DNA of 64,000 nt from JAAFIW01 sp031414805 (GTDB lineage Bacteria; Pseudomonadota; Gammaproteobacteria; Burkholderiales; Burkholderiaceae_C), in assembly GCA_031414805.1 (NCBI GenBank), contig JANOQJ010000073.1, positions 1 through 64,000 on the forward strand. The letters run 5' to 3'. Position 1 is the first letter of the stretch; the number at the start of each line of letters is the position of its first letter. The position numbers were made by a program, and so were the translations under genes. This document shows, in pieces, positions 24,484 through 32,732 of this stretch. The notes below the pieces were generated by a model, which had not been told where the DNA came from, made no database searches, and worked only from the letters and a program-made list of their open reading frames with translations.

Positions 24484-24978
24484 CTAGGACTCGACCTCCT
24501 CTAGGAAGAGGTCATCAGCAATTTGATAGGTTTGGCGCATTTGGCCAAACTTATGGAAGTAAATAATTGGCGGGTCATTAGGATTTTCTTTATTGATAAA
24601 GCGAGCTTGATAACCATGCAGATTTTTTGCTGCTGTCGGAGGATACTTCCCTGTCGTCGCCTTTATATTTTGGATCTCCAACCCCCACGTTCTTACTTGA
24701 ACCAATAGCCACTCGTCATGGAGACGACTAAAGACACCCGAAAGAACAGACGTCAGAACTAGAATTATAGGCAGCCCAAGTAAAACACGCATTAAAGTCG
24801 CCCGTACGCCAAGTCTTTTTAGCAGCAAAGAAATGAATATTAATATAAAAATTAAAGGGCAGATGAAATAAGAAAACAACGGGATTTGTAATGCAAAAAT
24901 ATCCGTGTACAGCGCAAATATTATGAAACCTATAGCGCTCGAAGTCTTAACTATAGAGAATTTAGACTGCTTAACCAT
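24484..24978 (-). CDS. Hypothetical membrane protein, possible immunity protein
   Basis: A 164-residue protein starting VKQSKFSIVKTSSAIGFIIF. Three hydrophobic segments in the first 90 residues are followed by a soluble domain (WGLEIQNIKATTGKYPPTAA). It begins four bases after the stop of an orphan RHS-tip-like gene. That tight spacing and the membrane location fit an immunity partner for it. No family match is recognised, so this is inferred from position only. Confidence 0.5.
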   Translation of the reverse strand: MVKQSKFSIVKTSSAIGFIIFALYTDIFALQIPLFSYFICPLIFILIFISLLLKRLGVRATLMRVLLGLPIILVLTSVLSGVFSRLHDEWLLVQVRTWGLEIQNIKATTGKYPPTAAKNLHGYQARFINKENPNDPPIIYFHKFGQMRQTYQIADDLFLEEVES

Positions 24979-24982
24979 ATCA

Positions 24983-25387
24983 TTATCTTCCGCAGGTGCA
25001 GTTGTTCTTTTTCCAGTCTGCCCAGTTTGTTCTTTGTTCAAAGTGGAAAGCTCCAGTCGCTCCCCACTTGCTAACAAAGCTCGCATCCTTTGAGCCGTTA
25101 CCTTTGCCTCCGCCGAACGCATTTCTTGCGGATTTGAAAGCAAATTGTCCGAAATTAAAATCACCTGAGCGCCAAGGTGCATATCCGGAGTAGTTTCCGT
25201 CTAGCATTTCAGAGAAGCGCTCTGCCGCTGCCAAGTTGTCGTCATAACGATCCAACCGCTTATTTCGTGCGTCCATAAGGTCTGTTGTTGGACTGCCATT
25301 GCCGCCGTACAGGCATAACCAGTCGGTAACTTTTCTATCATCGGTAGGAATACGTTTCATTGCGAGTGCCGCAAAAGCACTCTGCAA
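24983..25387 (-). CDS. Orphan RHS-tip-like cassette with duplicated leader
   Basis: About 134 residues. The first dozen (VKFLQSAFAALAM, starting just ahead of a TTG at 25387) copy the leader of the RHS-tip gene at 25774-26346 (VKFLKSAFIALAM), with about 34 of 40 bases shared. Behind the leader the sequence is unrelated: KRIPTDDRKVTDWLCLYGGN, ERFSEMLDGNYSGYAPWRSG and a Cys-rich end NNCTCGR. The upstream gene ends in the same frame only four codons earlier. I read this as a second toxin-tip-like cassette joined at the shared leader. The toxin domain is not recognised. The start codon is unclear: TTG at 25387 or ATG at 25348. Confidence 0.5.
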   Translation of the reverse strand: MQSAFAALAMKRIPTDDRKVTDWLCLYGGNGSPTTDLMDARNKRLDRYDDNLAAAERFSEMLDGNYSGYAPWRSGDFNFGQFAFKSARNAFGGGKGNGSKDASFVSKWGATGAFHFEQRTNWADWKKNNCTCGR

Positions 25388-25399
25388 AAATTTAACTAT

Positions 25400-25768
25400 T
25401 TAACGGTTTCGAATTTGAGGGCATTTATTTAGAAAATCAGGAGGATTCAGAATTGGATGCCAAACCCTGCGAATTTTCCAATTGCCATTTTCTTGGTAAG
25501 GCTCTTCCAGGAGAAACTTATTTCTTTCGATCCTTAATATTTTGGCTGGAATGTGCCCAAGCATATCGCCCACAAGCAGCCTATGAAAATATCCATCTGG
25601 ATCGCATGCAAGTGTGACGGAAGTTTTTTCATCGGCGAGACGACCAAAATAATAATCTTCAACAGAGAAGCGCTGGGTTGCCATCGGTAAAACGCTAGCA
25701 GTAGCAACTGTAATTGTTGTTGCTACTAAGCATGATGTTAAGGCGTTCACCAAATTAACTTTTTTCAC
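25400..25768 (-). CDS. Candidate immunity protein for the RHS-tip cassette
   Basis: A 122-residue protein from a GTG at 25768, only five bases after the stop of the RHS-tip gene. Residues 1-30 (KKVNLVNALTSCLVATTITV) look like a signal or membrane anchor. The mature part has FSVEDYYFGRLADEKTSVTL and ends NKCPQIRNR. Small size, tight spacing and periplasm-directed leader fit an immunity protein, but the family is not recognised. Confidence 0.5.
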   Translation of the reverse strand: MKKVNLVNALTSCLVATTITVATASVLPMATQRFSVEDYYFGRLADEKTSVTLACDPDGYFHRLLVGDMLGHIPAKILRIERNKFLLEEPYQENGNWKIRRVWHPILNPPDFLNKCPQIRNR

Positions 25769-25773
25769 AAAAG

Positions 25774-26346
25774 TTACCGGCAGGTGATCGGTTTTGGTGG
25801 AGGGGCGTATCGTGTGCATATGCCAGGACTACCATCAGGATTTATAAGTTTTAAACCTTTATCCGGGCCCATTAAATACAAAGGAAGATCAGTTTGCTTT
25901 GCGAAATTCAAGTCTGCAGGACTAAAATCATTTGCCCCAGGGACATCAGCAAATCTTGGTGGATGGGTGTGCCAGCTTGAAGAAGCGTTCGAAGGCCTAA
26001 TAGGCAACAAATTTACTGACGTAGGTGCTCCACCTAGATATGAGGCCGAATATAATCCGTTCGATCCAGTTATCCAGCCGCCGTATTCGATAAATGGTTT
26101 GCCATTTTCTTGAGCGTAGAGGCCAGCGTCTCTTGCTGCGTCCGTAGGGGAGCGAAAGCAGTCCCCAGGGGCAAGGCCGAAAGGGTCGATAAAGCTCAAT
26201 GGATTCCCCACGGCATACCCATATCGATTCCATCCTCCATCAAGCCCAATCGGGTCAGCAGACACATAACGCGCATAAGCGCCAGTGACTGTTGCGATCA
26301 TTGCGAGTGCGATAAAAGCACTCTTTAAAAATTTGACTGGTTTCAT
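25774..26346 (-). CDS. RHS C-terminal tip with signal peptide and DUF4329-like domain
   Basis: A 190-residue protein. Residues 1-25 are a signal peptide (KFLKSAFIALAMIATVTGAY). Residues 26-60 are the conserved end of an RHS core, RYVSADPIGLDGGWNRYGYA then NPLSFIDPFGL, which normally closes proteins of over 1000 residues. The rest is a tip domain with CFRSPTDAARDAGLY, SSSWHTHPPRFADVPGANDF and FSPADLNFAKQ, resembling DUF4329/JAB-like domains with a HTHP metal-site motif. Here the tip is detached from any RHS shell and has its own leader. A putative immunity gene follows after five bases. It may be a diffusible effector or a leftover of a larger locus. Confidence 0.7.
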   Translation of the reverse strand: MKPVKFLKSAFIALAMIATVTGAYARYVSADPIGLDGGWNRYGYAVGNPLSFIDPFGLAPGDCFRSPTDAARDAGLYAQENGKPFIEYGGWITGSNGLYSASYLGGAPTSVNLLPIRPSNASSSWHTHPPRFADVPGANDFSPADLNFAKQTDLPLYLMGPDKGLKLINPDGSPGICTRYAPPPKPITCR

Positions 26347-26360
26347 TTACTTACTCCATA

Positions 26361-27401
26361 TTACTTTTGTAATCTTGCAGTTTGACCAACCATCTGCAAA
26401 TAAGCTTTTCGCGATTCTTCTGTTTCTTCCCGCCAACCCAGCGCTTCCGCCTTGGCATACCATTGACGCTGCTGCTTGATTAATTCGCTAGCCTGCGGCT
26501 TCAGATGATCGGGTATGCTTTCAAATTTTGCGTACTTGCTTCTGAAGCGACGATCTACAAGGATTGCATAAGCCGTTCCTTTGTAGACCATAGATGTAGC
26601 GTCTGTAGCCTCTTGTTGTAGCAAAACATCCGAAATGGCATGTATTCGATCAATATCTTTTTGATTCAAAAAATACTCAAGCAGCGTATGCGCCATGATG
26701 ACAATGGACTGCTTCTTGGTTGAGTCACGCAGAAAAATACCATTGTCAATGGCTTACTGAGCAATGGCAAAATCACGCTGGTAACTGGAATTCTTTTTCG
26801 CGCCTCCTGCCGTGGCCTCGACGTTTTGATAAACGCCCATTTCATCGCGGAATTTTACGAATACATGATTTGGCGCAGTTGACAGGACTGCGTGCAAACC
26901 GATTTTCTGCGCCAATATAACGAACAGTATGGGCATCGAGACACAATTCCCCAGACGCGTTCTCAAGTAGGTAGACAGCAGCTTGTTGGCAAAGACCGCC
27001 GTACCCGTTGGATCGCCGATCAAGTCGTATTTGAAAACTTGCTGCTTGTTCCATGGCCCTGGTTGATGCAAGTAGGCCACCAGCGCTTCCACCTTATCGA
27101 CGCTGTTGATTCGGCGTGCGAACGACATCATTGCCGTTACCTCTGCCGCCATTTCATTGAGCTTTTGTTGAATAGCTGCTGTGTCCGTATTTCGGTCAAT
27201 GATGCTGTCAAGTTCAAGCTTGGCTGTGGCGAAATCTATGCGATTTTCAGGCGTTTGCAACAACACTCGCACGCGGTCGACCGCAGTTTTTGGTGAGTCA
27301 GCAATTCTTTGGGCCAAACTGGGCAATGCCAAGGCCGTCAACGCGACAGCACAGGATTGCGAGAGCTGCCTTCGGGTGAATGATTTAGTTGCAATTAGCA
27401 T
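26361..27401 (-). pseudogene. Transglutaminase-like protein interrupted by TAA
   Basis: The frame starts at 27401 with a leader containing RRQLSQSCAVALTALALPSL. A transglutaminase/SirB1-like core follows: STYLRTRLGNCVSMPILFVI with the catalytic-type Cys, then APNHVFVKF with the His, and NVEATAGG. After FAIAQ a TAA occurs at 26756-26754. The same frame continues AIDNGIFLRDSTKKQSIVIM and a helical TPR-like part to 26361 (MVYKGTAYAILVDRRF...). Full length would be about 346, typical for the family, so one nonsense codon separates two otherwise intact parts. The downstream 111 residues may be translated separately from an ATG at 26696. Function is unknown. Confidence 0.65.
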
Positions 27402-27455
27402 ACGCCGCCGAGTTTAAGAGACCCCAGCAAATTTACCGTGACAAGTCAACGCGGC

Positions 27456-29405
27456 TTACACAAGCAACCCCGCGACCCTCCCCCGCAACCCCTCTACCGT
27501 CACGTCAGAAGCCCCCACCGCCTCCCCCACATTCAACCCCACCCGACTTAACACCCCCCGCCGAAAGGGCCGCACCATCGCGCCGCCTTGCTCCACCCGG
27601 CTGAAAAACGAACCCCACAGATTCGTCAGCGCCATCGGTATCACCGGCGGTTGCAGACCATCCTTCGCGGCGATTTCCAGAATCTTCATGATGCCGCCTT
27701 TGAACGGCTGCAAGGTGCCGTCTTTGGTGATGCCGCCTTCGGGGAAGATCGCCAGCAGATCACCCTCGCGCAGCACCTGCGCTGACGCGGCGAAGGCGGC
27801 TTCGTAGGCCGCCGGGTCTTCGGCTCGGGGGGCAATGGGGATGGCTTTGGCGAGTTTGAACAGGGCGCCGAGCACCGGGATTTTGAAGATGCGGTGGTCC
27901 ATGACGAAGCGGATGGGGCGGGGGCTGGCGGCCATCAGCAGCACGGCGTCGACGAAGCTGACGTGGTTGCACACCAGAATGGCTGCGCCCTCGGTTGGGA
28001 CATGCTCGTCGCCGGTGATTTTGAAGCGGTAGACCAGGCGCGAGGCCACCCAGGCGACGAAGCGCAGCAGGTACTCGGGTACCAGCATGAAGATGTAGAA
28101 CGCCACCACCGCGTTGGCCAGGCCCACCAGCAAAAAGATGGTGGGAATGCTCACGTTGGCAGCCAGCAGGGCACCGGCAATCACCGAGCTGGCGATCATG
28201 AACAGGGCGTTCAGGATGTTGTTGGCCGCGATGATGCGGGCACGGTGGGTGGGCTGGCTGCGCAGCTGGATCAGGGCGTACATCGGCACGCTGTACAGGC
28301 CGGCAAACAGGCTGAGCAGGGCCAGGTCGGCCAGCACGCGCCAGTGGGCGGCCATGCTTAAAAACTGGCTGATGCTCAGGGCGTTGTTGGGGGGCAGGCC
28401 TCGCGAGGCGAAGTACAGGTCAATCGCAAACACGCTCATGCCAATCGCGCCCAGTGGCACCAGGCCAATTTCCACGTGGCGCTTGGAAAGCACCTCGCAC
28501 AGCAGCGAGCCAGTGCCAATGCCAATGGAAAACACCACCAGCAATAGTGAGGCCACTTGCGCGTTGCCGTGCAGCACTTCTTTGGCAAAGCTGGGGAACT
28601 GGCTTAAAAACACCGCGCCGAAAAACCACATCCAGCTGATGCCCAGCAGCGAGCGGAAGACCACGATGTTGCCGTGTGCCAGTTTCAGGTTGCGCCAGGT
28701 TTCGGTGATAGGGTTCCAGTTGACGACCAGACCAGGGTCGGTGGCAGGGGCGCTGGGCACGTATTGCGCGACCGCTCGGCCCAGCACCGCCAACACAACG
28801 CAGGCAATGGCCACGTCACGATGCCCGGTTTCAGGTATGGCCACCAGCAGGCCGCCGACCACGTTGCCCAGCAAGATGGCCACAAACGTGCCCATCTCCA
28901 CCATGCCGTTGCCGCCGGTCAGCTCGCGTTCGTTCAGAACTTGCGGCAGATAGGCAAATTTCACCGGACCAAACAAGGTGGAGTGAACACCCATCAAGAA
29001 CGTGCACAGCAGCAGCACGGGCACGTTGTCGGTGGCAAAGCCGAAAGCGGCAATCGCCATGATGCCGATTTCCATGTTTTTGACGAAGCGGATCATGGCC
29101 GTTTTGTCGTACTTGTCGGTCAACTGGCCGGCAGTGGCCGAGAACAACAAAAACGGCAGGATAAACAGCGCGCCAATCACCAAGCCCGCCATGGCGGGGG
29201 GCAGCCACTGCACCTGCAGCTGGTAGGTCACCATCACGGTGAAGGCGAACTTGAAGACGTTGTCGTTCGCCGCGCCGGAGAACTGCGTCCAGAAAAACGG
29301 ACCGAAACGGCGCTGCGTGAGCAGTGCGAACTGGTTAGGGTGTTTGTGGGGGTGCGGTGCGGGCTGGGCAGCCGTATCCAGCGCGGTGGGAGCGGGGTGA
29401 CTCAT
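27456..29405 (-). CDS. MFS transporter fused to 1-acylglycerol-phosphate acyltransferase
   Basis: A 649-residue inner-membrane protein. Residues 30-430 are an MFS domain of the LplT type with twelve segments. Residues 440-630 are a PlsC acyltransferase with the HX4D motif in NHVSFVDAVLLMAAS, then FPEGGITKDGTLQPFKGGIM. This fusion resembles the lysophospholipid flippase plus Aas system of E. coli, but the acyl-ACP synthetase domain is absent. It probably flips lysophospholipids inward and re-acylates them. It is followed by a dispersed repeat in the 5' spacer. Length matches similar two-domain proteins. Confidence 0.85.
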   Translation of the reverse strand: MSHPAPTALDTAAQPAPHPHKHPNQFALLTQRRFGPFFWTQFSGAANDNVFKFAFTVMVTYQLQVQWLPPAMAGLVIGALFILPFLLFSATAGQLTDKYDKTAMIRFVKNMEIGIMAIAAFGFATDNVPVLLLCTFLMGVHSTLFGPVKFAYLPQVLNERELTGGNGMVEMGTFVAILLGNVVGGLLVAIPETGHRDVAIACVVLAVLGRAVAQYVPSAPATDPGLVVNWNPITETWRNLKLAHGNIVVFRSLLGISWMWFFGAVFLSQFPSFAKEVLHGNAQVASLLLVVFSIGIGTGSLLCEVLSKRHVEIGLVPLGAIGMSVFAIDLYFASRGLPPNNALSISQFLSMAAHWRVLADLALLSLFAGLYSVPMYALIQLRSQPTHRARIIAANNILNALFMIASSVIAGALLAANVSIPTIFLLVGLANAVVAFYIFMLVPEYLLRFVAWVASRLVYRFKITGDEHVPTEGAAILVCNHVSFVDAVLLMAASPRPIRFVMDHRIFKIPVLGALFKLAKAIPIAPRAEDPAAYEAAFAASAQVLREGDLLAIFPEGGITKDGTLQPFKGGIMKILEIAAKDGLQPPVIPMALTNLWGSFFSRVEQGGAMVRPFRRGVLSRVGLNVGEAVGASDVTVEGLRGRVAGLLV

Positions 29406-29431
29406 CTGCGTTTCTCCAGGTGTTGCAACGC

Positions 29432-29485
29432 TATTTTATTTATAGCTGCTTGAGCAATAAGTGTAAGGGCTAGAGCGTGTTTTGA
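29432..29485 (+). repeat. Dispersed repeat, copy 9
   Basis: Copy with TTTATAGCTGCTTGAGCAA and GTGTAAGGGCTAGAGCG, overlapping the 3' end of the ceramidase-like gene. Confidence 0.85.
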
Positions 29486-30333
29486 CCATAATTTGCGCGG
29501 CGTGGCACTGGTGAGTTGCGGGTGTGCAGCGCAGGGGATGTTGGGCCCGTCACGCGCTGCAGGCGGTGCAGCGCGAGCAGCACCGGCCATGCCGCGAAGC
29601 TGGCCACCACGTGCTTGAGGTTGTGACCCGAAACCAGGCCGGCTGTCAGCTCATGAATCGGGTGGTCAGCCAGCTCCAGGCCCTTCGCCACGGCATACAA
29701 CGCCAGCACCCAGCCCCAGCGGATGGCCAGTGCGCCCGGCAGGGCTGGGCAGCGCATCAGCCACAGCAACACCCCCATGCCGCCGAACTGCACCACCGCC
29801 CAGGCCAGCACATTGCCGCTGTCGGCCCAGGCCCACACGCTGGCGGCACCGGCCAGCAGCAGCAGCGGGGCCGTCCACAACCCGGCGCGAGCGCTCACCC
29901 GGTCGGCCACGGCCAGAGCCAACAGCCCGGCAAACGCCACCACCATGCCCAGGCGGTCAACCGCCAGGCTCGCGTCATCGGGTGCCCAGTGGTAGTAGGC
30001 CGAACCGGCGGCGGTGGCCAGCAGCCCTATGAAAAAGAGAGCGGCTGTAGCAATCTGCACAAGGGCTGGTGAGGTATTTGCCTTAGAAGCCAGCGGTGCC
30101 AACACGATCAGGCCCGCCAGGCCCCAGGCGGCAAAAGGCAGGTTGGTCAACACATCCAGCGCATGCGGAATACCCAGCCACAGCGCCTGGTCGGCAAAGC
30201 CGTGCGGGTCACCCGGCTGCACCAGGGGCGGGCCGAACAGGGCCAGCAGGGCCAGGGCGATCAAAGTGGCAATCAGCACCCATTCACGGCGGGTGGTGGG
30301 GTTGGGATTTTCTATTCGGCGAGGTGTGGTCAC
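29470..30333 (-). CDS. Ceramidase-like (CREST superfamily) integral membrane protein
   Basis: A 287-residue protein from GTG 30333, with seven or so membrane segments. The motif layout fits the CREST superfamily of membrane metal hydrolases (alkaline ceramidase, PAQR): GSAYYHWAPDD, ALAVDRLGMVVAF-like LAVDRLGMV, and near the end SGHNLKHVVASFAAW with two His. A segment TSPALVQIATAALFF overlaps a degenerate copy of the dispersed repeat. The C-terminal tail ends at a full repeat. Function is inferred by motif only. No neighbouring lipid genes except the MFS-PlsC fusion downstream. Confidence 0.65.
   Translation of the reverse strand: MTTPRRIENPNPTTRREWVLIATLIALALLALFGPPLVQPGDPHGFADQALWLGIPHALDVLTNLPFAAWGLAGLIVLAPLASKANTSPALVQIATAALFFIGLLATAAGSAYYHWAPDDASLAVDRLGMVVAFAGLLALAVADRVSARAGLWTAPLLLLAGAASVWAWADSGNVLAWAVVQFGGMGVLLWLMRCPALPGALAIRWGWVLALYAVAKGLELADHPIHELTAGLVSGHNLKHVVASFAAWPVLLALHRLQRVTGPTSPALHTRNSPVPRRANYGQNTL
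30040..30080 (+). repeat. Degenerate dispersed repeat, copy 10, inside the ceramidase-like gene
   Basis: Partial match (GCTGTAGCAATCTGCACAAG then GGCTGG). The coding strand reads PALVQIATAAL. Confidence 0.5.
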
Positions 30334-30350
30334 GATGGTTCCTGGGGTGT

Positions 30351-30519
30351 TTAGGAACCTCTGATTAGCCCCCTGCGGGCTGCGATTCATCCGGCCTTGG
30401 GCGCATCGACTGCGTTGCTTTTCTTGCCAATAGCCCGCTATTGGCTGCAAAAAGACGCCTTGCGCTGCATCCCAATCCGTTCGCCGCAGTTCCGCAGGGG
30501 GTTAATCAGAGGTTCCTTA
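30351..30519. mobile_element. MITE-like element with 26-bp terminal inverted repeats
   Basis: Left end AGGAACCTCTGATTAGCCCC (30353-30378) pairs with the right end GGGGTTAATCAGAGGTTCCT (to 30517) with one mismatch over 26 bases. Total about 168 bp. An internal perfect hairpin GCCAATAG-CCCG-CTATTGGC lies near 30430. No coding capacity. It sits in the divergent promoter region of the ceramidase-like and PhoX-like genes. Confidence 0.78.
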
Positions 30520-30643
30520 AGCGCCGCAGTGTCTGTACCGCGCCTGCAATTCCCAGCGTTTGAGTCAGCCAGACTGCTTGACTTGTCTTTTTGGTATTGT
30601 CTGGCGATACTTTCTTCGTTCTCCCACCTTTGAAGGACTCACC

Positions 30644-32629
30644 ATGGCCAAAGACTTTTCCCGGATGGAAGACTCCAACCGCAGCGCCAATGCGGACATT
30701 CACAGCGTTTCCAACCCGGCGCGCCGTATTTTTGTGCGCGGCGGCATGGCCACGGCGGTTACCGGCCTGCTGGCACCGCTGGCGCTGAGTGGTTGTGCCA
30801 GCAGCCCGATGGCCGCCAACACGGCACCGGTGGCTGCGTCCACCACGCCAGTAGCCCGCGCCGCAGCGGGCGCTGGCATCGCGGGTATGGGCCGCCAAAT
30901 TGGCTTTGCCAGTGTGGCCATGGCCGCGCAAGACAACATCGTGGTGCCTGCGGGCTACACCGCCCGCGTGCTGTTTCGCTGGGGCGACCCGGTGGGCCTG
31001 CCCGGCAACATGCCCGCCTTCAAGCCCGATGCCGGCAACACCGCCGCCGAGCAGGCCGCGCAAGCCGGCATGCACCATGACGGCATGCATTTCTTCCCCC
31101 TGGAAGGCAGCAACCAGCGCGGCCTGCTGGCCATGAATCACGAGTACTCCGACGACGGTCTGCTGCACACCGATGGCATGCGCACCTGGAGCGCCGAGAA
31201 AGTGCGCAAAGCCATCAACGCGCATGGCGTGTCGGTCATTGAGGTGCAGGCAAAAGGTGAGCAGTGGGAGGTGGTGCGGCCCTCCAGATTCGCCCGGCGC
31301 ATCACCGCCGCCACTCCTATGCGCGTGGCAGGCCCTGCCGCTGGCCACGCCATGATGCGCACCGCCGCCGACCCGGCGGGCACGCAGGTGCTGGGCACGC
31401 TGAACAACTGCGCCCATGGCTACACGCCCTGGGGCACCTACCTGACTTGTGAGGAAAACTTCGTCAACTACTTCAACGGCCCCGAGCAGCCTGATGCCCA
31501 TCAGCGCCGCTGGGGCATGCGCAAGGTCAGCAGCTTCAACTACCGCTGGCACGAGCATGAAGAGCGGTTTGACGCGGTCAAACACCCCAACGAATTCAAC
31601 CGCTTTGGCTGGATGGTGGAAATCGACCCGATGGACCCCACCAGCACGCCCGTCAAGCGCACGGCGCTGGGTCGGGCCGCGCACGAGGGCGCCGCCGTGG
31701 CCACTACGGCCGATGGCCGCGCCGTGCTCTACATGGGCGAAGACGCACGCTTTGAGTACATCTACAAATTCGTCAGCCGCGACGCGGTCAAGCCGGGCGG
31801 CTTTGCTGCCAACCGCGAGCTGCTGGACCACGGCACCTTGTCTGTGGCCAAGTTCAACGCCGACGGAAGCGGCGACTGGATCGCCCTGACGCATGGCCAG
31901 GGGCCTTTGACGGCGGCCAACGGTTTTGCCGACCAGGGCGAAGTGGTCATCAAAGCCCGCCAGGCCAGCGACTTGCTGGGTGCCACCAAGATGGACCGCG
32001 CCGAGTGGACGGCGATCGATCCCATCACCAAAGAGGTCTATTGCACGCTGACCAACAACGTCAGCCGAGGCGCTGACAAATTGCCCGGCCCTGACGCCGC
32101 CAACCCGCGCGCTAACAACAGCATGGGGCAGATCATTCGCTGGAAAGAGGCGGGTGACCTGAATGCCACCCGATTCAGCTGGAACCACTTTGTGCTGGCT
32201 GGCGACCCGAAGTTAGAGCGCCCGGAGGCTAAAGGCAACATCAAGGGCGATACCTTCGGCAGCCCCGATGGCATTTGGGTCGATGGCCGCGGCGTGTTGT
32301 GGATTCAGACCGACGCGAGCACCTCGACCATGGGCAAGGGCGACTACGCCAATCTGCCGAACAACCAGATGCTGGCCTGTGATCCCACCGGAGCTGGCGA
32401 CATTCGCCGCTTCCTGCTTGGCCCCACCGGCTGTGAGGTGACCGGCGTGATCACCACGCCCGACCACAAAACCATGTTTGTGAACATTCAGCACCCCGGC
32501 GAGAGCCCCAGTGAGCGCAGCGACCCCGACCAGCCGATGCGTTTTTCCAAATGGCCCGACGGTGCAGGCCGCCCTCGCTCGGCCACGGTGGTGATTACCA
32601 AGAACGACGGTGGGGTGATCGGGACTTGA
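30644..32629 (+). CDS. PhoX-family phosphatase, Tat-exported lipoprotein
   Basis: A 661-residue DUF839/PhoX-type protein; family members are calcium/iron-dependent alkaline phosphatases. The start at 30644 follows GAAGGACT. The N-terminus has a twin-arginine leader (NPARRIFVRGGMATAVTGLL) that runs into a lipobox LSGC, so it is probably a Tat-exported lipoprotein. Family blocks include LLAMNHEYSDDGLLHTDG, GTLNNCAHGYTPWGTYLTCE with the conserved Cys/Glu, GEDARFEYIYKFVS, SPDGIWVDGRGVLWIQTD and FLLGPTGCEVTGVITTPDHK. It may release phosphate from organic esters in the periplasm. No Pho box was identified. Confidence 0.85.
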   Translation: MAKDFSRMEDSNRSANADIHSVSNPARRIFVRGGMATAVTGLLAPLALSGCASSPMAANTAPVAASTTPVARAAAGAGIAGMGRQIGFASVAMAAQDNIVVPAGYTARVLFRWGDPVGLPGNMPAFKPDAGNTAAEQAAQAGMHHDGMHFFPLEGSNQRGLLAMNHEYSDDGLLHTDGMRTWSAEKVRKAINAHGVSVIEVQAKGEQWEVVRPSRFARRITAATPMRVAGPAAGHAMMRTAADPAGTQVLGTLNNCAHGYTPWGTYLTCEENFVNYFNGPEQPDAHQRRWGMRKVSSFNYRWHEHEERFDAVKHPNEFNRFGWMVEIDPMDPTSTPVKRTALGRAAHEGAAVATTADGRAVLYMGEDARFEYIYKFVSRDAVKPGGFAANRELLDHGTLSVAKFNADGSGDWIALTHGQGPLTAANGFADQGEVVIKARQASDLLGATKMDRAEWTAIDPITKEVYCTLTNNVSRGADKLPGPDAANPRANNSMGQIIRWKEAGDLNATRFSWNHFVLAGDPKLERPEAKGNIKGDTFGSPDGIWVDGRGVLWIQTDASTSTMGKGDYANLPNNQMLACDPTGAGDIRRFLLGPTGCEVTGVITTPDHKTMFVNIQHPGESPSERSDPDQPMRFSKWPDGAGRPRSATVVITKNDGGVIGT

Positions 32630-32640
32630 TGAAATAGTCG

Positions 32641-32700
32641 CTATTAAATGAATAGCTGCTTGAGCAGTATTTACAAGGGCTGGAGGGCGATTTGATCCAT
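32641..32700 (+). repeat. Dispersed repeat, copy 11
   Basis: Full copy, AATAGCTGCTTGAGCAGTAT then TTACAAGGGCTGGAGGGCG, between the PhoX-like gene and the XRE regulator. Confidence 0.9.
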
Positions 32701-32732
32701 AAATGCATCACCGCAGAGACGCAGAGAACGCG

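Noticed and set aside
30506..32188. Long minus-strand frame opposite the PhoX-like gene
   Set aside because: Same reason: shadow of a well-supported Tat lipoprotein gene, with no recognisable domain.
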